A stretch of 64,000 bases of DNA from Enoplolaimus lenunculus (lineage: Eukaryota > Nematoda > Enoplea > Enoplida > Thoracostomopsidae): contig JASANG010002434.1 in the NCBI GenBank assembly GCA_030248215.1, forward strand, positions 18,823 to 82,822, written 5' to 3'. The notes beneath the pieces are model-generated. The model was not told the origin of the DNA and searched no databases. It was given only the letters and a program-made list of their open reading frames with translations. This document shows positions 44,351 through 55,943 of this stretch, in pieces; within the stretch, counting starts at the first letter, position 1; every line of letters begins with the position of its first letter. The position numbers were made by a program, and so were the translations under genes.

Positions 44351-46237
44351 GTGAGAACACTTTGATACCAGCTGGCTTGATGCAGGGAGGTACACAAAAT
44401 TAAGTTCGAGGGAAGCACACGTTTAGATAAAAATTGTGTGTCCCTCAATTAAATTTAAAGCCTGTATTCTCGAATGCGTGTATAAGTCAGTACCACCCAT
44501 GACCAGTTGGTGAAAGTCTTGTGGCTTTCGAACCACTAAATATTGATGTTCGAACTTTATCGCATTGTGAATGGCGAGGTTAGAAATTTATTACTTTTTT
44601 CGCGGTTGAGTTACGCTAGTTCTGCGCAAAGTTTTCAGATACACAATTAACACGAGTTTTTCAGTTTGAAAACCTTTCGCTAGCTGGTGATAGGTGTTAT
44701 ACACATTTGAAACAGTGGGCCCAGATAAAAGGATACTAAACAGTGAAGAAACTTTACACAGAGGCAGGAACCTTTACTCTCAAATACTGTATTGACCCAA
44801 ATAAGACGGTGGGTAATAAGAGAGGGGTCCCCATTTTGAGTCCCGATCAATAGGAGTCCGTATATCTAATAAGAGTCCGTAAGCGGATAGAGTCCTTAAA
44901 CCTTAATTAGAGTCCATAAATGTTAATTATCCCTAATTCTAGCGCATAAATGACTCCAGGTCCAAATAATTTGACTTCGAAACTTTAAAGCGAACTTTTT
45001 GAAAGTACATTCCAACGTATAACCTTGCATTATCGCTCAAGCTATTGACACAACACAAACAAACATTGAATTCAACGGATAGTTGTAGTACCGGATATAT
45101 ATCGGTAACGAAGGGTGGCGGAGCGTGGGCTAAAAATAAATAACAGTCAGTAACCGAATAACAAGGGGGGCACCCTCTGGCTAGGTCAAATAAATATCAG
45201 TTCCCCCTCTTATTCGGGTCAATACAGTATATAAATGGTTTTGAGGTGTACAGCGCTCTTAACAGATTCTTCCTATTGCACGAAGGAATCATTTTTGTTT
45301 AAAAACTATATATACATACACATATATTCATATATTTTTCAGAAGACAACGAAGTTTTTCTCGAAGATCAGCGACCGTCTACATCGTTTGACCACACACG
45401 GATTTACTTCCCTCACTGTTCCGTACACGAAACACCTGTGCTGAATTCAACTCCAATTCAGAATTTCAGCAACAGCATCAGCAACAACCGCAATAACAGT
45501 AATAATAATAATACTAGTAACAATAATAATAACAACAACAATAATAATAGTAATAAAAATAATAATAACGACAACAAACCACTGCAACGAAAACCCGTTC
45601 AAATGCCATACGTCTTTCAATCGAAATATTCCGAAAATTCCGCTACTTCTGGAGTAGCTTCTCAGGTTAACGTTCAGCATTCACAGCATGTGCAGAGAAC
45701 TGCGTTCCCCGACGACGACTCGGTAATGGTTCTGGTTCCGTTGGACGAAAACTCACACGAAACATTTGCTTCCTACCCAGGTCATCTTATTGAGAATAAT
45801 CATCCATGCACTCGCGGAGCTCTTAGGATAATGTCAGGTCACAATAATCTTTTTGAAACGCGTCAAAATATGGCATACCCCGAATTGACCTCAAAATATA
45901 TCATATCTGACCCGAAATGGTCTAACTTTGACATGGTGTATGAAGACGTGCCACAGCACTCCATCGCAGAGAACTTGGCTCCAGTTATCTGCAGTGATAA
46001 GTTAAAAATCGCTTATATATCAGGATCAATATCAGCAACAACAACGGCATCAAAGACAGCAACAACAGAAAGCATATTAGCTTCATCAACAATAGAAGCA
46101 ACAAGAATAACAACAACAACTACTACTACTACTACTACTTCTACTACTACAAGAACAACCGCAACAACTACGGCAGCAAATTTAACAAATACAATGACAA
46201 TAGCAACAAATACAGTCGCAGCAACAGATGTAATTGG

Positions 46238-46283
<46 letters not shown>

Positions 46284-48225
46284 CAAACGCCAACGTCGTC
46301 CACTGTAGCATATCACTACGAGCTCGAAATGCTCACAAGAAACATGGGTGAAAATCTGGGCTTTTTAACACCAGCGGGTACCCGAAGATCGAACGCGTAC
46401 AGCACTCAACAACTGACCGCACAAACCAGTTTAGATCCAGATTCAGGGCGGACAGAACACTCGACATGTTCTCATCAAACGACATCCAGCGGTAGAAGTG
46501 ATGGGCGAAGACGCGACCGCGGTGACAAATCAATAAGTGGAGACCCTGGAGTACAAGGCAAGGCGGAGTCTTCAACAAGCGGCAAAGACCAAAAAACTTG
46601 CGGCATTGAAGCAAGTAAAGGTCAGAACGCAAAACGTAGAACTAGCGAACACCATCGGCAAATTGTACGGTCATCAACACAGACGAGCGATTATTTTCGA
46701 CCAAAGCACAACATCAGCAATAATGATACGAGAAATCATAGTTGGGCTGCGAGTAGCCGGCACCAGATGTCAAGAGAATCGCTCGACAGCAGTGGTGACG
46801 ATGAAAACTCGGAAAATCATGCGTTACGAGGAAAAGTGCGGCGAAAAATACGACGGATGGTTACGATTGTGGCAGTCCTGTTAACGTTGATGTGTTTGCT
46901 ATTGATCGGGATTTCGTTTTCGTTTGGATCGAAAATTGACGAAATGGGTATGTGTTTTCTGAAAACATACAAAATCCATATCCAAATTTGAATTTTTAAA
47001 AAATTCAGTTTTAAAATATTTTATTGCCTTTACCTTCGGATCAAATTTTTTTCGAAAAGTTTAAATATTTATCTTTATACCATACGACGGAGATTGTAAA
47101 GTTGAAAAAATGCTGTTACAGATTTCCATCATTATGAACAGCTCAAATCTGTAAAATATTTTAATTGGAAGCATTTTTGGGTGAAGTTCAGATCCAAAAA
47201 TAAGCGAAAAGGTTAAGATTTGCACAGAAAAGTTCTGTGCAATTTAGAAAAATTAAACATATTTAGCGGATACGAATCATAAAACACAACCAGTGTTCTC
47301 AAACAAATGTTTACTCGTCGCGGTATTCTGACGGCTTAGAATTCCATTGTAAATTTAGGAAATTAATTTAAACTTTACTATTTTCCATCTTAAAAAGTGT
47401 TCATATACATATGGAATCGATTTTAATTTCTTCTTAGCAATGAAGTTATCCTAAAAATGTTACGATGGGACAGCGCGGGCCTGCAGCCAAGGGGGGCCCC
47501 GGGGGCTGTCAGCCCCTCCCTGGAATGGTTTTGGCCCTTAAAGAAAATCTTCAACCTTGCTTGCAAATCATTAAATCCCTCCTTGAATGCCTCTCCTGAA
47601 AATTTTTTAGCACCCTAGCAAGAGCAGCTGGTAACCGCCCCTTACTCTTTGTCTCCGCTTACAGGCAATGTATTTCATTTTGTATTAAAATAAAAACAGA
47701 AACCCGTAACGAGTGAATAAAATAAAGTCGAATACAAGTTCTGATTGGAAACATGTTCCTGCCAAGGCAATGTACAGAAACGGACGTAACACTAAAATAA
47801 GCATATTCCTAAGGCCCAAACCTGAACATAGGAATGAGTTTATACTTACGTATAAGCTTAAGCCTAAGCATAAAAATTATTCTTCAGTTTAAACTCACTC
47901 TATTGCAGTCCCGCAGAAAAACGCAAAAAAAAACGTTCCGTCCCTGATCTTTATATGTGCCTTAGTCTTAAATTTATGCGTAGGCTTAACACGTTTATAT
48001 TTCAAGTGTTGTGGGATTGTGTAAAAGTGTCATTTTATGCTATATATTTCAGTGCGTAAAAAATATCAGTCGGACGATTCGCGTTTATCTTCATTGTCTC
48101 CAGGTGTTGCAAAATCAACGCATTACAATCCATCGGTACATCATGTGAATACAACAGATATACGGGTAAATGAAGCCGAATCAGGTGTTGATTATGAATA
48201 TTCTCCAGTTAACAGCAATGTTTAG
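44167..48225 (+). CDS. Single-pass membrane protein with Asn- and Thr-rich tracts (653 aa)
   Basis: Exons 44167-44350, 45343-46947 and 48053-48225 join in phase (1, 1) to 654 codons with one stop. Residues ~110-141 are Asn-rich and ~288-381 Thr-rich. One hydrophobic segment at ~567-589 (MVTIVAVLLTLMCLLLIGIS) follows a basic stretch (KVRRKIRR); a ~64-residue tail follows. There is no signal peptide. By the positive-inside rule the long N-terminal part would be cytoplasmic, yet a Thr-rich tract is often glycosylated outside; topology is open. A short basic-plus-hydrophobic C-terminal module recalls InaF-motif proteins only faintly. Family not recognised. Introns of 992 and 1105 bp hold MITEs. 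Confidence 0.72.
44458..44721. mobile_element. Family E MITE in intron 1
   Basis: CCTGTATTCTCGAATGCGTG left; ACACATTTGAAACAGTGGGCC right; ends are imperfect inverted repeats. It shares GCTGGTGATAGGTGTTATAC with the copies at 50509 and 52700. Confidence 0.65.
44786..45228. mobile_element. Family C MITE in intron 1
   Basis: ACTGTATTGACCCAAATAAG left and TTATTCGGGTCAATACAGT right; 443 bp; opposite in orientation to the 1468 copy. It ends 115 bp before exon 2. Confidence 0.8.
45343..46947 (+). CDS. Exon 2 of the membrane-protein gene
   Basis: Acceptor ATATATTTTTCAG; donor GAAATGG|GTATGT, phase 1. The frame is open across all 1605 nt, including the 31 codons before the first CTG of the naive open frame. 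It carries the AAT/AAC-coded Asn tract, the ACA/ACT-coded Thr tract, a Ser/Arg-rich charged region, the basic stretch and the membrane segment. The repeat-coded tracts give long Val/Ile-rich frames on the minus strand that are artefacts. Confidence 0.78.
47477..47641. mobile_element. Family B MITE in intron 2
   Basis: GGGCCTGCAGCCAAGGGGGG left; AGCTGGTAACCGCCCC right; CTTGCTTGCAAATCATTAAA inside. Confidence 0.75.
47770..47965 (-). mobile_element. Family A MITE in intron 2
   Basis: Reverse orientation: GGCAATGTACAGAAACGGAC, hexamers of the CCTAAG type, TTTAAACTCACTCTATTGCA and GTCCCGCAGAAAAACG. Confidence 0.75.
48053..48225 (+). CDS. Exon 3 of the membrane-protein gene
   Basis: Acceptor TATATATTTCAG, phase 1, 57 codons to TAG at 48223. 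It gives a polar tail (RKKYQSDDSRLSSLSPGVAK, then VDYEYSPVNSNV) after the membrane segment; DYEY may be a tyrosine-based signal, which is inference. Confidence 0.7.
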
Positions 48226-48294
48226 ATATTTTTAAGTATAATATATTTGTTTACACTTCAGTGATAATGTAAACGTCACGTATTTATTTCAATG

Positions 48295-48470
48295 TATAAA
48301 ACAGGGCCGTTACAATACGCATATTCCTAAGAAGGTAAGTCTATACCTAATGCGTAAGAATAAGCTTATCGAAGCCTATGCGTAAGCCTATACAAAAAAA
48401 ATTAGTCTAAAGCTTAAGCTTACTCTATTGAAAGTTCCGCAAGAAAACGTTCGGCACCGATCTTTACAGG
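48295..48470 (-). mobile_element. Family A MITE after the gene
   Basis: TGTATAAAACAGGGCCGTTA, hexamers, GCTTAAGCTTACTCTATTGA and GATCTTTACAGGGGCCC. It begins about 70 bp after the stop of the membrane-protein gene, so it may sit in the 3' UTR. Confidence 0.75.
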
Positions 48471-49048
48471 GGCCCACATTTTAAATTTCTTCAGTTTTTT
48501 TCGATGATGAGTATAGTTGACTTTAGCGTAAAAGCATGCTAGACTTAACAGCAATGCTGTAATCAGTAATTCCCAACGCAGCAAGCATTGGCTTCAGCTT
48601 GTTGTTTACTGAAGCTGTTTTAGCTTCAATTGCCAATACTGAAGCAAACCTAAGTCTTAAGTAGGAGAAAGAAGCCAACTTACAGAAGTCAAACAGCTGC
48701 AGTGTCTAAAAATTTACCTGGTGTAGGCAGATATTGTGGAGGTTACATTTTTTGTCTGCTCTCGAGTCGTTTTAAAAGCAATATTTTTTGTACAAACCGC
48801 CGAATAAAAGAAAATTAACATATTCATTGATCGATAAATATACTGCTATGGAAGCAAAAATACTATTACTTTCACTAGCTAAGCAAGTCAAAGAGAAAAG
48901 AGACACTTGTTGCAAACATCAAAACCATGTTTTCAGATATATGCCCTTAATTTGCCGCAAAGAGGTCAAACCCACAAAATAGTCATACTTCCCACTAATT
49001 GTCATTTGATGCAAGGAAAATTTATAAAAGTTGTCCAACTTGTAATAG

Positions 49049-49264
49049 TACACTACAAACAAAATGGAGAGTCAAACTGACTCCCTCCGACATAGGCTCT
49101 ACGGGACTACGCAAACTGAGTCAATCTCGACTACGCCAGAGTCAAACGTGCGACTCAGTGACTCGAATTTGACTCGGGCGGAGTCGAATTTTGCTCAGTT
49201 TGTGTAGTCCCGTATAGCCTATTTCGGAGAGAGTTAATTTGACTTACCATTTGTGTTGCAGTGT
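49049..49264. mobile_element. Family D palindromic MITE
   Basis: ACACTACAAACAAAATGGAG left, TTGTGTTGCAGTGTA right; hairpin arms carry GAGTCAAACTGACTC and GAGTTAATTTGACTT. One TGAGTCA heptamer remains. Confidence 0.8.
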
Positions 49265-50090
49265 ACTTAACACAGTTGGCGTTATCTTAAAGTTAACTTG
49301 CGATGCTTTTTGTGCAATCCATATTTCCTATACTTTGGGTATATACTTTTCACAACAATGGACTCCTCGCAAAATTTCAAAATACGAAATTCTAGCAGTA
49401 AACTTTTACTTAGATTTATAATACTAAAATTTTGGAGTTCTCTTGCTCAACCCTCGCCAGCGTACATAACTTTGATATGCTCGACTTGAAATAATTTCAT
49501 CATTTCTTGATATTGGGCCCTTAAATACACTTAGAGGATAGCCTTTCGCACAGTTGGCATGTCATTGACGGTGCCACGAACAAATTGCCTTGATTACACT
49601 GAAATTTGTTTTATTAATTAGGCTGAGAACTGCTTATAACCTTAGCGATATAAATTCATTTATGCATCAAATCAAACACATATTCCAGCCGATGTTATGT
49701 TCAAAGGGGCATTAATACACAATATATGTATTATACTACTGTCATTGGTGGTCTTAAATGGCTCCATAAGGTATATAAAGGTTCTTTGCAGCAGAACCTT
49801 CTCTGTCTTTCTTTCTTGGGTTCGAGAATGTGCATCCGGGTTTTATTGATTTGCAACGAGAGATTTCAAAACTTCTTTAAATCACGTAACATCGTAGCGA
49901 CTGCATTTTACAACTGTGCATTCATCCTTGTGTTTTTGATGTATGTTTTTATTGCGCAGTTTGTTATGCACATTTCGCTAGCGTATTGCTCGAATTTGGT
50001 TTGCTACAACAGATAAACAAGATCGAGATAATACGAGATTAATAAATAATTAAAGATTTTCGCGTATTTTTTCTGAAATTTACCCCAGTT

Positions 50091-50399
50091 GTGTATGCTG
50101 TTCAGGAAAATCGTTTGCATATGAAGGTAATAATTCAGGATGACACTATATTTGTTGACTTTTTTATGCCTACAGGGGCCGTTCAGTGCCGACGGCGAAT
50201 TGTGGCACTGAATACTTTTCCGCACGGCGCACTACGGCACCAAACAGCGCCAGAGGGCATTAAAGTGGTAAAAAACATAACGGGTATAGTAAACCAATTC
50301 ATAAAGCGCTGTTTTTATCAGCTTTTGTTATCCGCAATGTTAACCATAGCATTGGTTTTGCGTTGTCGTTCGCTTAAAAATAGCCCTAAGAGTTACTAA
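50091..50399 (+). CDS. Possible terminal exon, unknown product
   Basis: Open frame of 102 codons to TAA at 50397. After a possible acceptor (TTTTTATGCCTACAG, 50175) the peptide is basic (CRRRIVALNTFPHGALRHQT) and then has a hydrophobic stretch (YQLLLSAMLTIALVL) followed by a short basic tail. A second frame across 50177-50262 also reads well (RSVPTANCGTEYFSARRTTA), so the correct frame is uncertain. No family recognised. Confidence 0.28.
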   Translation: MYAVQENRLHMKVIIQDDTIFVDFFMPTGAVQCRRRIVALNTFPHGALRHQTAPEGIKVVKNITGIVNQFIKRCFYQLLLSAMLTIALVLRCRSLKNSPKSY

Positions 50400-50508
50400 A
50401 TGCGTCAAAAATGGTTCAGTATGTAACAATAGGTTACTGGAATCTATAACAAATAATTGCGCAAAAAAAATTTGAAAGCTAGCTATGAAACATAAATCCT
50501 TACACAAG

Positions 50509-50729
50509 GGCCCATGTTCTCAAATGTGCATAGCAAATACAATAAGTTAGTAATAGGTTTTCAAACTAGCTAACTATTACAGATGTTGAACGGAAAATTA
50601 GTGCAAGAGTAGAGCATATTTTATGCCAAAAATGTGCTAAATTTTGAGCCTCAGCGTTCACTGGTTCAAAAGTTACAAAATCCATCACCTACTGGTGATA
50701 TGTGCTAGGCACATTTCTGAATACGGGCC
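50509..50729. mobile_element. Family E MITE, both ends present
   Basis: GGGCCCATGTTCTCAAATGTGC left and GCACATTTCTGAATACGGGCC right form a ~20-bp imperfect inverted repeat; 221 bp. Confidence 0.75.
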
Positions 50730-51149
50730 AAGAAGCATATCGTTTAACACAGGTGTTCGTAATTTTCGCAGTGTAAATCCGTTCAAGTTAATATTTCATT
50801 TGAAAACTACCGTTTAAGAAAGGATTTATAAAGCTTGTCTAGTTACTATTGGTTTTTCAATTACTGTCGCGCTAGTTTCATGAGTGTACATTTGCCATTG
50901 TTTTCGATGCATAAAATTGATTTGAACAGCTCGTTTTTGCAAATTGTATGCCGTACAAACAGAAGTTGAAATTAATTCAATTGATGTTTTTATTTCGTAT
51001 GAGCATCGCCATAGTAGCACGAGATTCAAATCGGTTGACCTGCACTTAACTTTCAGCATAGTTTAAGTTTATTTCTGCTAAAACCCATTCATTTCGTTAA
51101 GATTGAGAACAGTACCTTGGCAAACAAGAAAAGCATACAAGGCTTAAAC

Positions 51150-51425
51150 CAACACTGTAAATTTCATTGAGTTTATGTTAACTCAGCATAAGTTGAATCG
51201 CTAACTCTAAATTAGGTCTTTCAGAACTGAGAATTCTGAGTAGTGTCCACTCATTCTGAGTTAATTAATCAACTCACTCGAAATTAACTCAACTCAAATT
51301 GAGAATCAACTCAGCTCATATAATCACTTAATGTTTACTGATTGATATTAACCCAGAAAAAACTAATCCGTTAACTGATTTGATTAATCAACTCATTCCA
51401 ATTGACAGTGAGCAACTATACAAAA
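51150..51425. repeat. AACTCA/TGAGTT-rich imperfect palindromic tract
   Basis: Repeated GAGTTAATTAATCAACTCA-type motifs on both strands, starting near CACTGTAAATTTCATTGAG. Possibly a decayed hairpin MITE of its own family. Confidence 0.45.
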
Positions 51426-51851
51426 TTATTCTGATTGTGTTTAGGTCAACAAAACACTATGTTTTGGACGGTTTTTGATGCAACTTCGACAACAAAAATA
51501 GTTATCCAGGTTATTCTAGAACAATAAAAGTCACGTGGCTTTTCGCAAAAACAAAACCACACACAATTTATTTGCTGTTTATTATTTAACTTCGAACGTA
51601 AGATAAATTGCTAGCGTGCCAATGATTATGTACCCTGATTTTTGGCCCTACTGCTTCTTTGACGCCCTCAGCTATTGGTGGTACCACCTACCACTACCTG
51701 CCAAAAATTTAGGCATTATAAAACAGAACACGTGCCAAGTTTTTGACATTGTCGCAAAATGGCATCTTTGGGTAGTTTTGGACCCAGAATTTGTTTTGAA
51801 ATTAATTTTAAATTTTATGTTAATACACGAAAAACGAAAAGTGGCGTGAAA

Positions 51852-52050
51852 ACTAGGGGCGTATAGATGGTCGCGATAGAAGAATATATCTTTGCAAATC
51901 ATCTTAACAGACTTGACAATAAGCCCTTCTACAGGCTAGAAATACTACCTATAGAAGTCAAAAAATTGTTTCGCATGTTACGTTTGCTTGCAAAAAACTT
52001 TGATAACAGGATATCTCCTCTCGAATTGGAATCTTGGCTACGCCCCTAGT
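51852..52050. mobile_element. 199-bp MITE with perfect 12-bp TIRs
   Basis: ACTAGGGGCGTA at the left and TACGCCCCTAGT at the right, exact inverted repeats. The open frame 51867-52049 is contained in it and is discounted. Confidence 0.8.
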
Positions 52051-52122
52051 AAATTCGCTTCGTTTGTGTTATCACGTGAATCAAGTTTCTTTTTCACGAG
52101 GTATTTTGAATAACATCAAATA

Positions 52123-52808
52123 TAGTAGAATGCTACATTTTTTAATAAATCTGTCACAATTATTCGTATGTATTTATAATTATCAAAAATTTTCAATTCA
52201 ATTAAATTTTTAGTTGTATTTTTAATTTTCGCTAAGTTAATAGTCAATTTGATGGAATTATGTATTTTAGACATTTTTGAACGGCCACAGATGTCGAAAA
52301 TTTAGAAAAATATGAACAAATCGTCAGTAAATCAATTTGTCGGTAACCACGGCTCATACTCTCAAGTGCATAGAATTGCTATTAGCAATTAATCAACGTT
52401 TTTAAACTTACACACTCGGGCAGTTGGGATCTCAGAATTTGTTCATAAGTCGGGCCTTGTAGAATGCTACATTTTTTATAAATTTGCCATAATTTTTTGG
52501 TATGTTTTTATAATTACCAAAAATTTTGAATTCAATTAAATTTTTGGTTGTATTTTTAATTTTCGTCAAGTTAATAGTCAATTTGTTTAATTAATTATAT
52601 ATGTATTAATTATTTTAGACATTTTTGAACATCCATATAGATGTAGAAAATTTAGAAAAAATATGAGCAGATCATCAGTAAATCAATTTGTCACTAACCA
52701 CGGCTCATATTCTCAAATGCATAAAGTTGCTATTACCAATTAATCAACGCTTTTAAGCTTACTTACTCGGACAGTTGGAATCTCAGAATTTATTCATAAA
52801 GTAGGGCA
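52123..52808. repeat. ~340-bp tandem duplication
   Basis: Two direct copies (52123-52460 and 52461-52808) share GAATGCTACATTTTTTA, AATCAATTTGTCGGTAACCACGG-like text (written ATCAATTTGTC and ACCACGGCTCAT) and CTCAGAATTTGTTCATAA. They are roughly 85-90% alike. The second copy runs into a family E right end at about 52866. Confidence 0.8.
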
Positions 52809-52881
52809 TATCAAATCTGAAATCCTGCACTGGTGATAGGCGCTACACACATTTGGCAATACAGGCGCAAGATTCTATCTA

Positions 52882-53326
52882 CTGGAGTGACACGAATAAG
52901 AGCGGGTAATAAGAGGTGGTCCCCTCTCTGAGTCCCAATCAATAGGAGTCGGTATACTTCATAAGAGTCCGTAATCTGTAAGTGGACATAGTTCCTAAGC
53001 CCTAATTAGAGCCCATAAATGTCAATTATGCCTAATTGTTGTTCATAAAACGACTTTAGGACCAAATAAAGTTGAATTCGAAACTTTAAAGCATACTTAA
53101 GTTTTGTAAGTATATATACAGCCGTAACCTTGCATTATCGCTCAAGTTTTTGTTTACAAGACATGTTTAATTCAACGGATATTTGCTATATACCGGATAT
53201 CTATCAGTAACGAAGGGCGGCGGACGGCGGGTTATAAATAAATAACAGTCCGTAACCGAATAACAGGGGGTACAATCTACACAGGTCAAATAACTATCAG
53301 TCCCCCTTTTATTCGGGTCACTACAG
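52882..53326. mobile_element. Family C MITE, full length
   Basis: ACTGGAGTGACACGAATAAG left and TTATTCGGGTCACTACAG right; 445 bp; same orientation as the 44786 copy. Confidence 0.8.
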
Positions 53327-53576
53327 CGTTTGATTTTTCAAATTTAAATTGAAATCAAAGTAAAAATTAGTCTAACATTCTGCATTTCTTGGTAACGAAA
53401 GCAGCACCGCACCCTGACGGGTCGTCCGGGATCCGGTTCGTGCACAAATTAAGCAACGTTTTTCATAAACGTTTTCGTGAAAAGAAATTCCTTCTAAACT
53501 CATAGTTCCAAGTCCAGTTTCTATAAAGTATAAAAAATTTCATAGTGCAACAACAACTCTTAAAAACTTATTGAGA

Positions 53577-53723
53577 GAGAGCCAGGGGAAGTTCAGCTCT
53601 TTAGAAAAATTTTGGCTTCATCTTAAACAATTACAACCTTGTCTGTAAGTCATCGAAAGCCCTTGTATGCCCCTCCTGAGAAATGTTTAGCATCCCTAGC
53701 AAGGTGAGCTGGTTAAGGGCCTG
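53577..53723. mobile_element. Family B MITE remnant
   Basis: Left end eroded (GAGAGCCAGGGGAAG); CTTGTCTGTAAGTCATCGAA inside; right end GAGCTGGTTAAGGGCC. Confidence 0.65.
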
Positions 53724-53734
53724 CTGGAAAGATG

Positions 53735-54406
53735 TAATAAGACTCAGTGATCTCTATTTTGAGTGTGAATAAACAGGAGGCTTTTTCTCTAATCAGAGTC
53801 GGTAAAGAGATGGAGTCGAAAATTGCTAGTCTACAATCGACAATTACACTAATTGGATTGCGTAAATGCTTCCTGTACCAAATTAAGGTAAGCGCAGAAT
53901 TTGATTCATTTATTCACAGTGTCAAGTCTTAAAGATACTAAGTAAGAATTTTTTCCATTAACCCTTTCTCACATGAATATTTTCAATTTCATATGAGATG
54001 TAATTTCAAGGTAAGATTCGGTCCCCAGTGTCACGGGTATGAGGCGTTTACGATGACCAATGAGCTATAGGAGCTTGACGCTCGAGCTCGAGTAGGCTCT
54101 CACGTCTTGTGGAGATTTTGCACTGCGCATATATGTTATGAATGTTAAACACTGCTCACAGTGTGCGTATTGCTCGTGCATAATTGTATTTAGTTGCTCA
54201 TGGTATACTCTATGAGTGAAAGGGTTAAAAGTACATACCTAAAGTTATGAACTTTAATCATAAAAAATTTGCATAAAGCTATGTGGTCTAAACAACAGGA
54301 CCTTGTTTAGAAAATACATAACAGGTCCGGAATCGAATCGCAAGCGAAGTATTGTCTGCAGAGGCGAAATAAATTTCATTCACTTCTTCTATTCGGGTCA
54401 CTACTG
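53735..54406. mobile_element. Diverged family C copy interrupted by another MITE
   Basis: 53735-53900 aligns with the left half of the family C copies (TGTAATAAGACTC, TTTTGAGT, AGAGTCGGTAAAGAGATGGAGTC) and 54385-54406 is the C right end (CTATTCGGGTCACTACT). The middle holds the TTAA-flanked MITE at 53962-54224. Confidence 0.6.
53962..54224. mobile_element. piggyBac-like MITE with TTAA on both sides
   Basis: TTAA at 53958-53961, then CCCTTTCTCACATGA; at the right TATGAGTGAAAGGG, then TTAA at 54225-54228. The ends are inverted repeats of about 13 bp with one mismatch region. TTAA target sites and CCCTTT-type termini are typical of piggyBac-group elements. Confidence 0.7.
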
Positions 54407-54851
54407 CGCCTGGTATGCGTATCATAATGTTTTAGTTGCATAATACATCAGAGGTTCATATCAAGCAGCTCATACGGTTCACTTACAACTGTGGTGTGAA
54501 TTATTTAAATTAATTTGGTTTTAGCAACGTAATCCAAAAGACAAATTTTAAATCTCGCCTACGCAGATCGAGTGTTAAAGCTTTTTGTCTGGTATGTCGC
54601 AACTGACAAAATAAACAACTGTCAACATATTTAAACGAAAAAATTTGTCGTTTTATGGTTTGAAACACAAAAAAACACTGCGATTGTATGCGTTCAGAGT
54701 TTACTAATGACGCAAATCTTATGTCAAAACCAACAAACTGTACCGATGCTATTTTCGGTGCTTGTTGTTTATTCGCAGTCCACAATGCAGTCACAATGTG
54801 AACATATGGTTCAATTCTTTACCACGTTTAGCTATTCAAATGATCCATGTA

Positions 54852-55012
54852 AAGATGTTTGGGGCGGAACGTTTTTTGCAGCACTGCCGTAGACTGAGCT
54901 TAAGCATTAAATATATTTTTTGCTTAGGCTACGGCTTAGGCTTAGACTTAGCTATAATAAGCTTATGCTTAGGCTTAGGCATATACTGCTGTCAAGGCCC
55001 TGTTCTATACAT
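54852..55012 (+). mobile_element. Family A MITE copy
   Basis: ATCCATGTAAAGATGTTTGG start, GCGGAACGTTTTTTGCAGCA, hexamers, GTCAAGGCCCTGTTCTATAC and ATTGTCC. Confidence 0.75.
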
Positions 55013-55136
55013 TGTCCAAATGTGTGTGGCATTGAAAAAACTACAAACTTAGCCATGTTAATTTAGTCTAATTTAGTGAATCTGATTATTCTGAATTCCA
55101 AAGAGGCAGTTAAGTTTAGATCATGATTTTTAGCGT

Positions 55137-55290
55137 ACCGTAGTGGCCCGAATAAGAGAGGGGGAGACTGATATTTATTTGGCCTCTCCAAATGGTGCCC
55201 CCACTTATTTGGTTACGGAATGTTATTTGTTTTTAACACGCCCTCCGCCACCCTTCGTTACTAACATAGCCGGTATTTGAAAGATGAAAA
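55137..55290. mobile_element. Left-end fragment of family C
   Basis: ACCGTAGTGGCCCGAATAAG followed by GACTGATATTTATTTGGCCTC as in the 1468 copy; similarity fades at about 55280 and no right end is seen. The coding-like minus-strand region begins ~90 bp further on. Confidence 0.65.
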
Positions 55291-55381
55291 ATTTTGCGTT
55301 TTAAGTAAATTTTTATTTATTAAAATTAGCTTTAAACATGCTTGATTCCAGGACGTTGCTATTGGAGTAAATTTTTCCTGT

Positions 55382-55943
55382 TTAAAAATAGCTCAAATAC
55401 TGTGTAAGTTGCCTTAAATATAAATGGAAATTTAGATAAGCAGTTGGGGTAAATTTTTTCAAGTCGTCTGGAACTAAATCATACGCATGGGCCAGATTGA
55501 AAATATGGTCTGTATGCCTGGACGATGGGCGGCCGCAGATAATCCCCGATTTTAACTTTGTGTAAACTCGATATCTTTTAATATAAACCAATATGAGTAA
55601 ATTAAAGAATTTAAATCTGTTGGAAAAAATACTTGTGGAATGACTAATTTATGTACTACTTTAGAATATATTTTTACTCTCAAGTCTGAGTAAAAATTAA
55701 ACAAATATCGTTCCGTATTTAAAAACCAAAGTTTTTCGCCGTAAAACCAGGTCGATTTTGAGTCATTAATTTCGTCGTGTATCACAGCCGTTTTTGGCAA
55801 AACAAAAAATGTTCTGACTTCAAAAACGTTCATTTTTAAGCAGAAGCATTGTGCGGCTGTACATAAAATGCTGAAAGCTGGTATGCCAGAAATATTTCGG
55901 CGCAAATTGATTTTTCGAAAGAAAACTTCAAAAATTTAGCCAT
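55382..55943 (-). pseudogene. Coding-like minus-strand region, product unknown
   Basis: Reading leftwards, coding-like peptides follow in more than one frame: MAKFLKFSFEKSIC, then MNVFEVRTFFVLPKTAVIHD with KSTWFYGEKLWFLNTERYLF, and finally GIICGRPSSRHTDHIFNLAH with LVPDDLKKFTPTAYLNFHLY up to a stop at 55382. The wording is too protein-like to be chance over ~550 bp, but the reading is not continuous, so it seems decayed. Its position beside a family C left end raises the idea that it came with a larger C-type element. No family recognised. Confidence 0.4.

Noticed and set aside
46013-46303. Valine-rich minus-strand open frame
   Set aside because: Antisense of the ACA/ACT-coded Thr tract of the membrane-protein gene.
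49726-50016. 96-codon hydrophobic open frame
   Set aside because: Hydrophobic codons follow from T-rich sequence; no start context, no splice sites, and another frame follows at once.
51867-52049. 60-codon open frame
   Set aside because: It lies wholly within the 199-bp TIR element at 51852-52050.
53747-53932. Open frame with a textbook donor (AAG|GTAAGC at 53888)
   Set aside because: The stretch aligns with the left half of family C MITEs, so the frame and the donor-like site are element sequence.
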